Below, in pieces: positions 23,401-36,562 of a DNA stretch of 64,000 nucleotides. The stretch is taken from the NCBI RefSeq assembly GCF_000220395.1, contig NW_004086329.1:40379-104378 (forward strand), written 5' to 3'. The notes under the pieces are model-generated. The model did no database searches. It was not told where the DNA came from and was given only the letters and a program-made list of their open reading frames with translations. This DNA is from Ichthyophthirius multifiliis. Lineage: Eukaryota > Ciliophora > Oligohymenophorea > Hymenostomatida. Position 1 is the stretch's first letter. The number at the start of each line of letters is the position of its first letter. The translations under genes and the position numbers were made by a program.

Positions 23401-26400
23401 TATTCAATTTGCTTTCTTGCCCTCTTTTAAGCTTCATTTTAAACATTTAATTATATTTCGATATTTGTAGTTGTTTCAATATATATAGGCTAAGAATTTA
23501 AAGGAAGCTTAATTATTTCTGGATACATTAAAGGTGAATCTACAGTTCCTATAATTTCATATTAAAACTCTCCTATATTAGGGTCTTTGAAAATCAAATA
23601 ACAACGCTAAGTTTACATGATTAATGGAATGAAAAGTATATTAATATTTGCGCTACTGTTTTTTTTTATTCTTAATTTTTAAGTATTATATTATCTACAG
23701 AAAAATGAAGGGAAAATTTCTTCATCATGTGTTTATATTTTATTAGAGTTTTTGAATTATGGATTTCTCTTTGTCTTTGAGTTATTTTCATGTTGTATTT
23801 CGGGTTTTATATGAATAATTTGGACTTCATATTCGCCATCTTAAGTAATGCTTTTATTTGTGACTTAAATTTAATGTCTGTCATTACATTCATATAAATT
23901 TGAATTGATATGAATTATCTTTTCAGAAATTCTTCCTTTTATTTAAGATTATAAATCAAAAACAATAGCAGCTGTTTAAACATTGCTTTCTTTTCTGTTT
24001 GTAAAGAAAATTCGAGCAGTAACCATATCACTAACTCTGGATACGAATTTAACTCTAAAAGAGTATTCTTTTTTCGGTTCAATCATAAAAATATCTTCTG
24101 AATTTAATTAAAAATCACTATGACCTACTAATCTTACTTAATACCAAATAGTCCTTTAAGTAGGATTACTAAGAGTTATAGTCCTTACTATTTCTTCTCC
24201 TAGGATGCATGAGAATATTATAGGATTTTCTTTTGGAATATAGTTAGGTAAAATATATATCATTTATAAATTGAAAAGTATTAACTCTCTCATTTATCCT
24301 TTTGTGAAATCTTAAACTTCAAAATAAGTATTAATACCTGTATTTTTAGCTACTTCAAGTATTTTTTCTGCATTTTATTCTTAATCCTATTGATTTTAGC
24401 AATCTCTCTTTATATTTTAAAACATTTTGCTTGTACTTTTTCCCACATGACTTTATATTAAATACTAAAAGAAAACGCAATCTTATAAATCTTATTCAAT
24501 ATTACATAATTTTTTACGAATTAAAGGATTAGCAATTTCAGTATGGATTTCAATCCAATATAAAACTAATTATTCAGCTTAAGAAAAAACATTACTTTTA
24601 TCAATACAAGGGGGTAAGTTAAGTTTTTCTGTTGGAATTCCAGGAAGTTATTTGAAGGTTTTAGGAACTAATCTTCCCAAAAAATAGATTTTAAGTATTT
24701 AGTAGAATAAAGTTATCCAGCTATCAATTTATAAATAAGTGAACTTTTAATTAGACATCCTTAAAGCATTTTGGCTAATTAATTATGTTTATTATTAAGG
24801 AAGCATTTTTACATAAATTAAATAGTCAGTATAAACTAAAAGAAATTCTGGACGAATGTGATTTAACATAGCCCCTTCAATTTTAAGTTATTAAATCAAA
24901 CATTCATATTAATGCATAACCTTTTTTATTCTTTCGACTCTTTTTATCATTTAATCACTTTAATATTTAAATGGAAAGTTTTGTTTTCCTGTTAAAAAGG
25001 TCATTAATTCAAATATCTGACTCCCGTGACTTTAAATTACACTTTAAGGAAAATGAACAATTGGTTGTTATAAAACTTAATAATTAAGCCATCTTTTTAT
25101 ATGATCAATTGTTTTATCAAGCAAACCCATTGCAATTGATTAAAATCCAAAACTTTTATTAGAAGCTACTGAAGGTACACCCATGTTCCTTCTATTAATT
25201 TCATGATTAAAAGACTCTTCATTTATATTTTCGATATCTTTAAGGAAGATAAATCCTTCTGGAGCAACTTAAAGCTGCTATTTAGCTTCTGGATTTCTTT
25301 AAAAATAAGAATAATTCGTAAAAATACTATTATCACTAGTTCCTGAAATATTAATAGAATAAATACGATCTAAATCATCAATAAATTCTACTCTAGTAGT
25401 AAAAGATAGTGGTTTTTTAGAAGAAAATAGTGCTTCTACTTTGATTCTATGTTTAGTAATTCCCAAATTTTTTCCTTCAATCCAATTAATAGTAACATTA
25501 ATAGGTTAAATATCCTAAATAATTTTATATTTAAGGTTTAAATTTTCATAACCGTCATTAACAATTCTAAAAATGCATTTCGATTGCACATCTAAAGGAA
25601 CAGCAGGTAAAATAATTTCTTTTCTATCAAAAACTAGCCTGGGGAATGCTGCTTCTCCTTTTAGGGAGATTTCTACATAAGGAACTTCTTCTGATATCTC
25701 ATCATCTTCTAGAATATATAAAGGGACACTCTTTTAATATTTGTCTGGAGTATATGGATTGAATAGTGCATCAATCACTACTTAAGAATTTCCTTCTACA
25801 ATACCATTACTAGGAATTATATTGAAAACATTATCAATACTTAAACTACTTGTATCTATTTTCCATTTCATAGGCATTCTACTTGGATTATTTAAAGCTA
25901 TTTACATAGAGCTAGCAAAACATTTATCTGGTGTAGTAATTATTTTCCTTTTAAATTCACAAATTTAAGGATCTATCAGAAATTTAGGATGCAAACCTTT
26001 ACACAGAATTCTTCTTTCTAAAGAGCTTATAGAACCATATCTAGAAAGAGTTAAAGGAAGATAAAAGTCATATTTTTATATTTATTTCGGGCAAAACTTT
26101 AACAAAAAATTAATTTTACTTTAGGGAAAAATAGTTAATTTATATAATTTATTTTTATTTTTATTATTTTTAGCTTCAATAGAATCTAAAGAATTATATG
26201 AAGATTAATTTATTGACCTTTCAATATCATCTTCTTCTTCTTCCTCATCTATTTCTTTATTTTTACTATTATCTTTTTTATCATCTTCTTATTATTAGTG
26301 TTCTTCTTCATGTACCGAATTTAATATTGATTCTTCATCTTCTCCATCAACTTAAACTTCTAAGCATTCGACTCCTTCTTATGCACCTTATAATTCTTAA

Positions 26401-29400
26401 TTTGTTCTCATATCTAAAATTAAATCTGCTGGAATATCGCTTCTGTTGACTAATAGCATTTTTTGAATTCCTTAATTTCCTAATGTCGTTAAATTTCCAA
26501 AATCAAAATACTCTTCTTGAATCATTACTTAAGGAATTATTACTTCTGCATAAAAAGGAGCTTTTAAAATCTTACCACCTCTTATTAAAACACTTATTTC
26601 TCCTTTTATCTCTTTTTCTTCCTTACATAAAAAAGTAACTGTTATTTCCTTACTTTCATCTGGACCTATTCGACCTTTAACAGGGCTTAATGTTACACAT
26701 TCAGGAGTAGTTTATTCGTCTATAGCAAATACTGCTTACATTTTTGATTAATTTTTTATAAAAAATGTTCTTAATACTGTTTTTGATACACATACTTATT
26801 TTAAATCCAACTAATTCTTTTTATTGATTTAAAAAATTATTAAAAAGCATAACTATAAAAATAATATATAATTACAAATTTTTAAATTTGACATTTAGCT
26901 TCTTAAATGATTCCCTAACACTTCAACTAAAAATCCAATCCATCAAAAGTTCTAAGTGTTAACTTTTCTTCTTCGATTCTGTTAGTGGGATTGTAAAGAG
27001 CTTTATCAGCAACTTATTATTCCTATAAATGTTACTACTATTATTATTACTATTATGTTTATTGTAATTATTAATATGATTGTCTTTATTAGTTATTATT
27101 GTTATTTAGTTATTAATTATCTTATTTATTAGTACCTTATAATTAAGTAGGCTTATAAATAACATTTAAATTAATATTAGAGTAAGCAGGGACTTCACCT
27201 TTTTCAGGAACAACAGTAAATATTTTATTAGGAGTGTGAAACCATTCAAATTTACCTGGAGCATTTCCATTATTGGTAAGTTTGATAGTTTCTTTTGTAA
27301 ACATTTCATGATTATCATCAAAAAATTACATTTTTACGAAACTTTTTGATAATTCTAATCTAACAACTTGAATTTCTGCTAAAACTTACAATTCAAATGT
27401 ATGTTTTTCATTAATAATATATTTAACATTACTTCTAAATTATCCTAATTTAAAGCTTTTAAGTACTATTTCAAACCCAGCATCCTGGCTAGGAGGTACA
27501 ATCTACATCTTTTAATAAGTTCCAGCTAAATCATCACTATCAACAATTAATCTTACAGAAATAGCTTTTCTTAAATCGTTTCTTACTGTAAAATGTTTTA
27601 TAATAGTCGATTTTATGTAAACCTATCCAAAATTAATATGAATAGGCCCAGCAAATATTTTTTTTAATGATTCCCCTTCTAATAATTAATTAACTTCTCG
27701 TGTTTCTTTATGATTCACAGGCTATTCATGCCATTTTTTCTTTATACCTAAATTTGCATCAGGATTAAAAGTTTTTTCAAGTTCTTCATTTTTAAATGGT
27801 ATATAATTACCAATAGGTTTATTTACATAAAGAGGTTCATCAACTACAGGTAACTATAATTATGGAGAGTCAATTCTATTTTCAATCATTCCTACTTCAT
27901 ATGCAAAATCTATTGGAGGAGGCTGTTTTGCATCATTATCTGAATCTACTAAAGTCGTAGCTTTATCTAAAACTAATGATTAATTTCGATAACCTAATTC
28001 TTGCATTTTTACTGATAATTATTCATATTTTTATTTTATTTTTGCATTATTTTCTTTTTTTATTCTTTCTTTTCTATGATCTCGTACAATATCGTTATAC
28101 TTTTTCTCGTTCTCATATTTTTTTATAATTGTCTAATCATTAATTTCTTTAACCCATTAAGGTGTTTCATTTATACGAACATCATACTATTTTTTGTTGA
28201 AAAAAATTAATATAATAAGTATTTTTAAATAATAAAAAAACAACCATTTTTTTGTTTTTTCTTTGAACATTGCTTTTTCATCGATATATTATCTTTCACT
28301 TTAAAAGTCTTCAGGAAGGCTTTCAATGCCTCTTTTAAGTATTTCTTTTTTAGCAATATCAAGGGCTTTTCCAATCATTTTAACACTAAGAACATATTAT
28401 TTATTAATAAGGAAAATTTGCATATTTTTTTCAAAAGTTCCAACAGCTTTAGGAAAAAATCTAGCATTAAAAAATTATTTACTATTTGCTTAAATAACTT
28501 AATTATTTGGGCTAATTTCAAAATAAGGAATTTTATCAAAGCAAATCTTAATAGGTATATTATTATTCTTATTCTCTATTCCGAATTTGAAATCGCGATA
28601 GGCGTTTACGCTACAATCTCCAAATTAGATAAGGCTTTTTTGCAATTTAACTGTAGGACAAATACCTCTACCAGTAATATGTAAAATAGTAGGTTATTCT
28701 TTACTATCTTCATAACAAAATAAAGCTGAATATGAATAGTCCTCTAGTTCAGGCAATAAATCTTCTTTTTGTAAGCTATAAGATTAAGCCCAAAATTAAT
28801 TTTTAAGTGCAACATTAGATTTGCAAGTAAAAATAAGTTTTATTTTGGAATAACTTTCAATAACTCCTTCCGAAGGACTTACACTCATGATTTTTTCGGT
28901 CTATTCTTTTCCAACTTCATTAGGAGTTTAAAAGCTGGTAATGTCATCAGCTGAAAAGAGTAATCCGAACCTAAAAAGACTTTTAAAATTGAATTTATTG
29001 GGTGTATTATTTACTAAAAATCCTTCGATTTTCCTCTCTTCACCAAAATAAAAAGTTCCAAAATCAAATTATGTGCATTAATTGCCTTTATTATCAATAA
29101 TAAATTTACTAAATTCAACACAAGTAGCAGTCACATCTACTTATTTTTGTAGGCATTATGCGTCTGTTTTTACACTTATGAATCCTTTAAAAAGGCCTGC
29201 ATCAGGACTATCAAAAGAAATTCCTGCAGCGTATTCTTAGTTTGGTTATACCATAAATTAATTTACTTCGATTTGTAAATCTTAAGGATCCGATGATTTT
29301 AATTCTACTTTAGCAGCTATACTTCCTTCATTTTTGAAGTATATTTTATCTTTTTTTTTTTCTTGTACTTTTACAAAACCTTTTTTTATTATTATAATTA

Positions 29401-29956
29401 CTTTTTTATTTAAATAATATATACCTAAATTTATAAATGGTTCAAAAATTAATTATGCTTAAGGCATATTTGCATACAAAGGAATTTCTTTACAAAAACC
29501 CTCTTCACTTACTATTTTTAAGGTGTCTATATAATTGCCTGGAGGAGTAGTTTCAAAAGTAATAGTTATTTTAATTGCTAATCCAGCTGTAAGAGGGCCT
29601 TAAAGATCGTAATCAGCTTTAAAATACGGTGTTGTAGGTTAAAATACGCGAATTCTTCTAACTTTTTTTGTTAGATTTCTTACCTTTAAAATTACTTCAT
29701 ATGTTTAGTTGATTTATATATTTTTGAAATGAATTTCTGATGGAAAAACTTCTATCGGGTTTAAATTAGTAAGACATTATATTTAAGATTAATTTAATTT
29801 TTTTTAGCCAGTAACAATAAAAGGTTTAGAACTATTTTCATCGTTTTCTTTGCTTTGTATATTTGATTTGATAGGACTTTATTGCCTTTGAAAATTAGGC
29901 TCATTTTTTATTTGATTTTCTTTGCTTAAAAATGTAGTTTGCTATTGATGTTACAT
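20459..29956 (-). CDS. Giant ASH/MSP-domain ciliary protein, CFAP47-like
   Basis: About 9.5 kb, one gene, read as a long succession of immunoglobulin-like ASH (ASPM-SPD2-Hydin/MSP) domains. Repeating signatures include LNPIEVFPSEIHFKNI, RNLTKKVRRIRVFQP, LTAGLAIKITITFETTPPG near the N-terminus, and FPRLVFDRKEIILPAVPLDV, ALNNPSRMPMKWKIDTSSL, VEGNSQVVIDALFNPYTPD further on. Near 24700-25150 is a helical, calponin-homology-like block (DKTIDHIKRWLNYQVLQQP, FELMTFLTGKQNFPFK). The C-terminus has GGTRTAKLIIQTEEMYWSYL and KGKLPKYDPP, then a basic Ser/Asn tail. Size, ASH repeats and a CH-like block late in the protein fit CFAP47 better than Hydin. It would act in the ciliary axoneme. Start ATG 29954-29956 (MQHQQQTTFLSKEN), stop TGA 20459-20461. 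Introns are likely near 21050-21110, 21800-21870, 23630-23690, 26770-26890, 28190-28260 and 29330-29420. Confidence 0.78.
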
Positions 29957-31675
29957 TTTTTTTAATTTCAAGTTTTGTGAATTTTTTTAATAATGATATT
30001 ATTCTTTATGAAAGTATAGATTTAATATTTTTAAATGATATATTTAAATTGAAATTAGTTTCAAATTAATAAGTATTTATTTTTAATTAAATAACTGTAT
30101 ATATATAAAAATGTTAAATATATACTATATATATAAATTTTATTTATTTAATAAAATGCATATTTTAATATTTTTAAACTATTCCAATTAAATTTAAAGT
30201 AAACTTCAAAATATTAGTAATCCACTGTGATATATTTAGATTTAAATAAAATCAATCATATTTAAATAGCATATAAATGGTGAAAAAACGATAAAATATT
30301 AATTGCCATAGTCTTTTTTAATGACCAATACTAATTTATTTCAATATAAAGTAAAGATAATAAATATTTCATTTATTTAATGTTAGTATTAAAAATAAAA
30401 TTACTGCTAAAGCGATTTTTATATTTAATATAAAATTTTTATAACACTATATTTATTTATCAAAAATTTTGTATTTCAATGAATAATAAATTATTTTATA
30501 TTTAATATTAGTTTTTTTAAGTTATAAATATTGTTAAATAAATTTGTAAAAAGTCGTAATTTAACATAGCAAAGTTCCTATTATTCAAAATATTAATAAA
30601 TAGGTTTTTATATTGTCATAATATATATTATTTTTTAATATTTATTTATTAACTTATGCAAATTTTTAGGCTAAACATAATTTACATAAATTATTTTAGA
30701 TAAACTAAAAATTAATTATAAAAGGATGAAAAACTAATATCATATGGCATAGTTTTAAAAAATTAATATACTAAAATCATTGATTCTATTAATAAATAAG
30801 TTAATCTTAATAAATTATAAGAAAATAATAAAGTAAATCATTTTTATATAATGAATGAAAAAAAAATAGAAAAATTTGAAAAATTTGTTAAAAAATTGTT
30901 ACAATCAAATTGATAAAAAATATATAATTATAGAATATATTAAAAATATAAATTAAATGCACTAAAATTTATATTTAAAGTAAAATAAATAGAAAAAATA
31001 TAAAAGGGGACAGCAGTGTTATCAACAATAAAACAAAAAAAAGATAAAATAATAAAAATTAGTAATAAATTGATTAATAATTATAAATTAAAATTAATAT
31101 TGATATTAATTAATATAAATTAAATTTATTCAGTTATTATTAATTATGAAAATATTAAATTATAACGATGAATAATAATATTTATGTTTAATTGCTATTA
31201 ATTTAAATCTAAAAAAGAAAATCATAGAAAAAAAAAAATTAAGTAAAATTAAATTATTAAATTTTTTTTAAAAAAAATATAGTAATTTTGTTTAATATAT
31301 AAAAAAAAAAATCAATATTAATTAATTAAAAAATAATAAAAAATAAATAACCGTTAAAAATAAATATCAATTCTATTTAAAAACATATAAAATATGTTAA
31401 AATTATATAAAAATATCATAAATATATAATATAAAAATAAAAAGATATTTATTTAAGAAAAAAAAAATTATTTTAAAAAATAAAATAAAAAAAATTATAT
31501 TAATAAAAAAACTAAAAATAAAAATATATATTTCAAATAAAAAAATTAAAATAAAATAAAAAATAGTATATAATATATATTTTTAAATCTTTAATACAAT
31601 ATAAAAAAAAAAAAATACATATTAAAATATTATTAATTACAATATAATTTATATAATATAATATAAAATAAAATG

Positions 31676-31724
<49 letters not shown>

Positions 31725-32663
31725 TTTAATAATTTAATAATAATATAAAAAAAATTATTACATTTATTTATTCTTCTTTTCTTTTCTTTAAAATATATAT
31801 TTTTATTACTATAGATATATTTTTTTAAATCTATATACTTTTTTTATTTATATTTTATATATTATAATTTGTATATAATTTTTTTTTTTTATTAATAAAT
31901 CTTTTTTTTATATTTTTAGTATTTAAATTTCTTATATTAATTTATTATTTTACGTATATTTTATATATATTATTTATTTTTTTTATATCAATAATAATAT
32001 ATTTTATTAGTTTTTAATATTCACAATTATCTTTTATTTTTAGAACTTAATTATAATTTTAACTTATATTCATTACTTTTATTTGAAAAATATATATTTT
32101 TATATTTTTTTAATATATATTTTTTTATATATATAATTATAAATTTATATATTTTTTTATAATAATAATTTAATATTATACTTTTTAATATCAATGAATT
32201 AATTTATATTTTATATTTTTTATTTTATTTTATTTTTAATTTTTATTTTCTATTTATTTAACTTTAATAATTTTTCTTTTAATTATCAAAATAAAACATA
32301 ATAAATAATCTTATAAAAATTTAAAAAATAACTTTTTTTATAGAATTTTATTAAAACAATATTTTTAATACTAAATTAAATTAACAATAGTAATACCAAT
32401 TATATATATTATATATTTATCTGAATTGTCTTTTTAACAAACTATTTTTAGTAAAAATATCAATAGAATATAAAATAGATAAAATATAATATTATATTTA
32501 TCTTATTAAAAGAATTAGATATATAAATCCATATTTTTATATTTAATTATTTTTTATAGTAAATTATATAATAATATTATTTTAGAGACAAATAAAAAAA
32601 TATATTTTCATTTAGAAAAAAATATATAATAAACATATTTTATTTAAAAATTTTATATTAAAT
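29957..32663. promoter_or_regulatory. 2.7-kb divergent A/T spacer
   Basis: Between the CFAP47-like start and the capping-enzyme start. I see no conserved coding frame. It contains a short (TA)n run (31683-31708), many A and T tracts, and one locally GC-richer patch at 31004-31025 (GGGGACAGCAGTG). It must hold both promoters. Confidence 0.5.
31683..31708. repeat. (TA)n microsatellite
   Basis: Short TA run in the divergent spacer. Confidence 0.75.
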
Positions 32664-34103
32664 ATGGAAAGTTAAATTTAATCAATATTACAAAATCCTG
32701 GATAATTATTAGATTAGAATGATCCTGAAAATAAAGAAATATAGAAATTTTTAAATGATTATAAAAATGAAATGCTTTAATAATAATCTGTATAAAACGG
32801 ATTTTAAAAAAATAATTTCTCTAAAATAGATTTTTTAGGCGCATAACCAATATCACTACGAATAAATGATATAAATAATAAAATAAAAGATAATAAATCA
32901 GAAACAAATTTCCTAATGAGTGAAAAAACTGATGGAGTTCGATATATGATGATAATAACAAATAAAGGTAATAGCTATTTGACAGGAAGAAATACAGGAT
33001 AAAATAAATAATACAAGTTACATAAAACAAATATTTAATTATAAAGCAAAATTTTTTCAAACAAATAAGACAAATCTATAGAAATAATTGAAATATTTGA
33101 CGGAGAGTTAATAATGGATCAACACGGTGAAGATTTTTACTTAAAATATTTAATTTTTGATTGTATTCTTCATTTTGGATAAAAAATAAATAACAATCCT
33201 TATATTTAGCGTTTAACAGATGCCTTATATTTTTTAGATTATAATAATATGTTCTTTGAAATAATTGGACAATAAATACCTTAACCCTCTAAATATAACT
33301 TTAATATTTAATAACAATAAACAGAAAATAATTCAGAAATGAATATCGATGATGAAGATAATCTAATATTAGACGAATAAATAGTGAATTACATATTTTT
33401 ATGTGTTAAAGATTTTTATAAATATAAATATGTTTAATTTATGTTTGATCAATATATTCCTACACTTCCTCATAGTAATGACGGATTAGTATTTACTAAA
33501 AATTTATCAGCATATAAACCCGGAACTGATGAAAACATAATAAAATGGAAGCCGCCTTCAATGAATACTATTGACTTCTTATTAGTTCCAAATACTGATA
33601 GCATTTTAGACGAGTTTAATGATTATGAAGAAGAATTGGAAGGGAAGGTTCTTGATTTATATGTTATGGAACATGTTTAAGAAAGAGATTAATATGAAAT
33701 TATTTTTTTTGATTTTATGATAACTGAAAAAAAGTTTTATAATCATATAAGAGAACTATTAACAAAAAAAGAGGGAGCAAAAGGAATAGTAGCAGAATGC
33801 AAATGGGCAAATGCGAACATATAATAATAAAAGTTATTAGAAATTATATATAAGGAAAGTACAGATAAATTAATGAGATGTCCAGAATATAAAAGCGATT
33901 ATAAAAAAGAGAACGTAAGATTATGGGTTTCTTAATAAAAAACAAGTTATAAAACTCAATAATATAAATAATGTTGGGTATATGATAGAATTAGAGAAGA
34001 TAAAAACTAAGCAAACAATATAAAAATAGCTAAAGATATAGTAAGCTCAATTAAAGAGAATTTAGATAAAGATAAACTTGTATAAATTTTAACTGGAAAA
34101 TGA
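32664..34103 (+). CDS. mRNA capping enzyme, guanylyltransferase
   Basis: Transfers GMP from GTP to the 5' diphosphate end of nascent mRNA. A single uninterrupted frame of 479 residues carries the nucleotidyltransferase motifs in order: motif I EKTDGVRY (Lys is the GMP-linked residue; about 32923-32946), motif III EIFDGELIMD, motif IIIa-like LIFDCIL, motif IV SNDGLVFT, motif V IIKWKPP. The N-terminal FLGAQPISL block before motif I is typical of eukaryotic capping enzymes. A C-terminal OB-fold part includes IVAECKWAN and LMRCPEYKSD. No RNA triphosphatase (Cys phosphatase) domain precedes it; the first 90 residues are short and Gln/Asn-rich, so a separate triphosphatase is expected, as in fungi and other protists. 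Start ATG 32664-32666, stop TGA 34101-34103. Intron-free, unlike most neighbours. Confidence 0.93.
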
Positions 34104-34235
34104 ATAATCGAAAAAGTGAAAAAACTATATTTACAATAAAAATATGTTTTAAATTATTTAATTTTTTTTTTTTTTTAAACAAAATAATAAATATTTATTC
34201 ATTATAATATATTTATTATTAAATTTTATATATAA

Positions 34236-35614
34236 TCATATATGATTCAATGTATTAAATTTTTAATTTATATTTTTTTAAACTACAATAATATTTTCAG
34301 TTTTAATTTGAAAATCTTAATAATTTTATTTTATCCATTCAACAAGCATTCCATTTTTCCAAAGACCGAGTTTTTTTTATTTTTTAAAGTTAATATATAC
34401 TCCATAACCGTTCTTTTAATTTTTAATATTAATATTAAAATAGTTAATATAAAAAATAACTTATTTTCCATCTAACCATTATCCTTTATATATTCTGCCG
34501 CTTGGCCATTGAAATTTTCCTTCTCCTTATTTTTTATTCTTAATAAATTCTCCTATATAGACTCTACCATCTTTGATTAATAAATTAAATTTCAATTTTA
34601 TATATATGTAATTTATTAATTAATATAGTTTAGGAATTTTAATAACTCAATTTTTATATTGTTTTTTGGAATTTGTCAATATTTTTTTTATATAACTAAA
34701 CAAATTTCATAATTATATGATAACGAAGGGATTTAAAAATATAAAATTTTATTAATGGAATTCGATTTAATTTTTATATTTTTAAAATACTTTTAAAAAA
34801 CAACATTAAAATTTTATCATTTAGAATTCCTAAAACGATGTAATATATAAAAATACCAGGCCATTAATATGTACCAAATCCTTCCATTTAATTATATTTC
34901 CAATTACCTTAATAAATTGACCCATCTTTATGTGTAAGCATACCTTAACCATGAAAAAAATAAAGATCATTTTTTAAATTATAAATATTTTATTATTTTT
35001 AGTCTTGATTATTAAAATCCAATTCACTAATGAACTTTTCAATGTTTTCAACTTAAGTTTAATCTAAAAACTCACCTTCATATACTTATTTAATAAATAA
35101 AAAAACTTATTTTATATAAAAATTTACTATCCTATTTAAATGTAATTAATCTTCCAATACCATATATTTTATCGTTTTTCCAAAATCCTTCGAAAAATGA
35201 TTCATTATTCCAAATAATAAGTCCTTTTCCATGTCTTTTCCCAACTTTCCATTATCCTAAATAGAAAGAATTATCAATTAATTTAAACCATTGTAGTTTT
35301 TAATCATCATCATTATTTAAAAATTCTTTTTCTTCAAATTATTTATAATTGTTATAATTAAAAGGACCTAAATCTAGTAATATTTATTTTATTTTTTCAT
35401 TTAATTTAAGATAGGGGTTTTCTTAAATAGGAACTGCAAAATTTATTTTCGGGGAGTTAATATTTTATTAAGTTTAAGAAAACTATTTTTCAGTAGTAAT
35501 TTATTATTTATCTATTAATGATTTATTCTACTATATTTAGTCATTCTAGTCTACTGGATATTAATCTTTTTCTTAAATTTAAACTTGAGAATTTTTAAAA
35601 TTATAACAACCCAT
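34236..35614 (-). CDS. MORN-repeat protein with acylation-type N-terminus
   Basis: MORN motifs bind membranes or act as scaffolds. Repeats seen in order: FYLGQWKVGKRHGKGLIIW, FFEGFWKNDKIYGIGRL, YEGEFLDQ, GSIYQGNWKYNQMEGFGTYQW, GRVYIGEFIKNKKQGEGKFQW and GRIYKGQWLDGK, then NGYGVYINFK. The protein starts MGCYNFKNS: Gly2 and Cys3 are the classic signature for N-myristoylation plus palmitoylation, so it is probably membrane anchored. About 100 Gln/Asn-rich residues precede the first repeat. An intron is well defined at 35085-35127 (GTAAAT...TAAG, 43 nt); another separates the repeat at 34870 from the next near 34570, and a third ends at about 34423. Start ATG 35612-35614, stop TGA 34236-34238. Convergent with the capping enzyme (132 bp apart). 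Confidence 0.85.
35085..35127 (-). other. 43-nt intron in MORN gene
   Basis: Minus strand GTAAATTTTT...TTAAATAAG. Splicing gives FKQDIYEGEFLDQ in frame and restores a MORN repeat; reading through gives no sensible repeat. Confidence 0.75.
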
Positions 35615-36562
35615 TTTATTTTTATTTTAATTTTTGTTTATAAGCCTCTTTTGTTTGCATTTTCCAATTTACGATTTTCGTTTTTTACGTTTATAAATTT
35701 ATATTAAATTAAAGATACATTAAAATAATTAGCATTTTGTTAAATTTATTAATTAAATTCTAAGCAAATAAAAATACTAATTTTTTTAAAACACTATATA
35801 TATATGAAAATAATTAAATAAATTTTAATATTAATTCTGTAAATTTTTAAAAAAGTATTTTTTATAACAAAAATATTTTAATTAAAAATTGTTTTAAAAT
35901 GTTCAAATTTACCAAAGTATATCTAATAAGAAATTATTTTAATTAATTTAATTAGAAAGGTTTAAAATCAAAGAATAACATCAAATTATTACAATAATGA
36001 CTTTACTTATTTTATTTTTTGAAATTAATATTGTAAATACAATTTGAAAAAATTCTAAAATTAAATAAAAACAAAAATATGTTTTCTTTAATTCAATTAT
36101 AAAAGTTTGATGTAGCTTTCATAACGTAAATAATAGGCATTTTATGATTAAAAACATTTTTTTTTTTTTTTGAATATAATCAATCATAAAGGATTATTTA
36201 AGTATTTTATTTTAATTAGATTTTTTGCATAATAAAAAAAAATCAATATTTTATTATAAAAAAAAAATAAAAAAAATTGAATTAATATTAAATGATTGTA
36301 AAAATTTTAATTAAATATTTATTACAAATTTGATAATATCATACAGTTATTTACATAAAATAATTATTTTATTTATTTAAATAGAACATAAAAGAAAAAA
36401 AGAAAGAAAAGAAAAGAAAAAAATCATGTAATTTATAATTTGTGTTTCGCATATTTTTATTTAAGTTAACTAATCCATATTTATGAAATTTTAGGTTAAA
36501 TTTTTTGATATTAGTTTAAATGTTTATCTTATTCATTTAATCTTTTAATAAAATTTTCTAAC
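35615..36562. other. AT-rich tandem spacer
   Basis: Between the MORN gene start and the stop of the next minus-strand gene. A/T-rich with short A and T tracts. No coding frame or RNA gene recognised. Confidence 0.5.
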
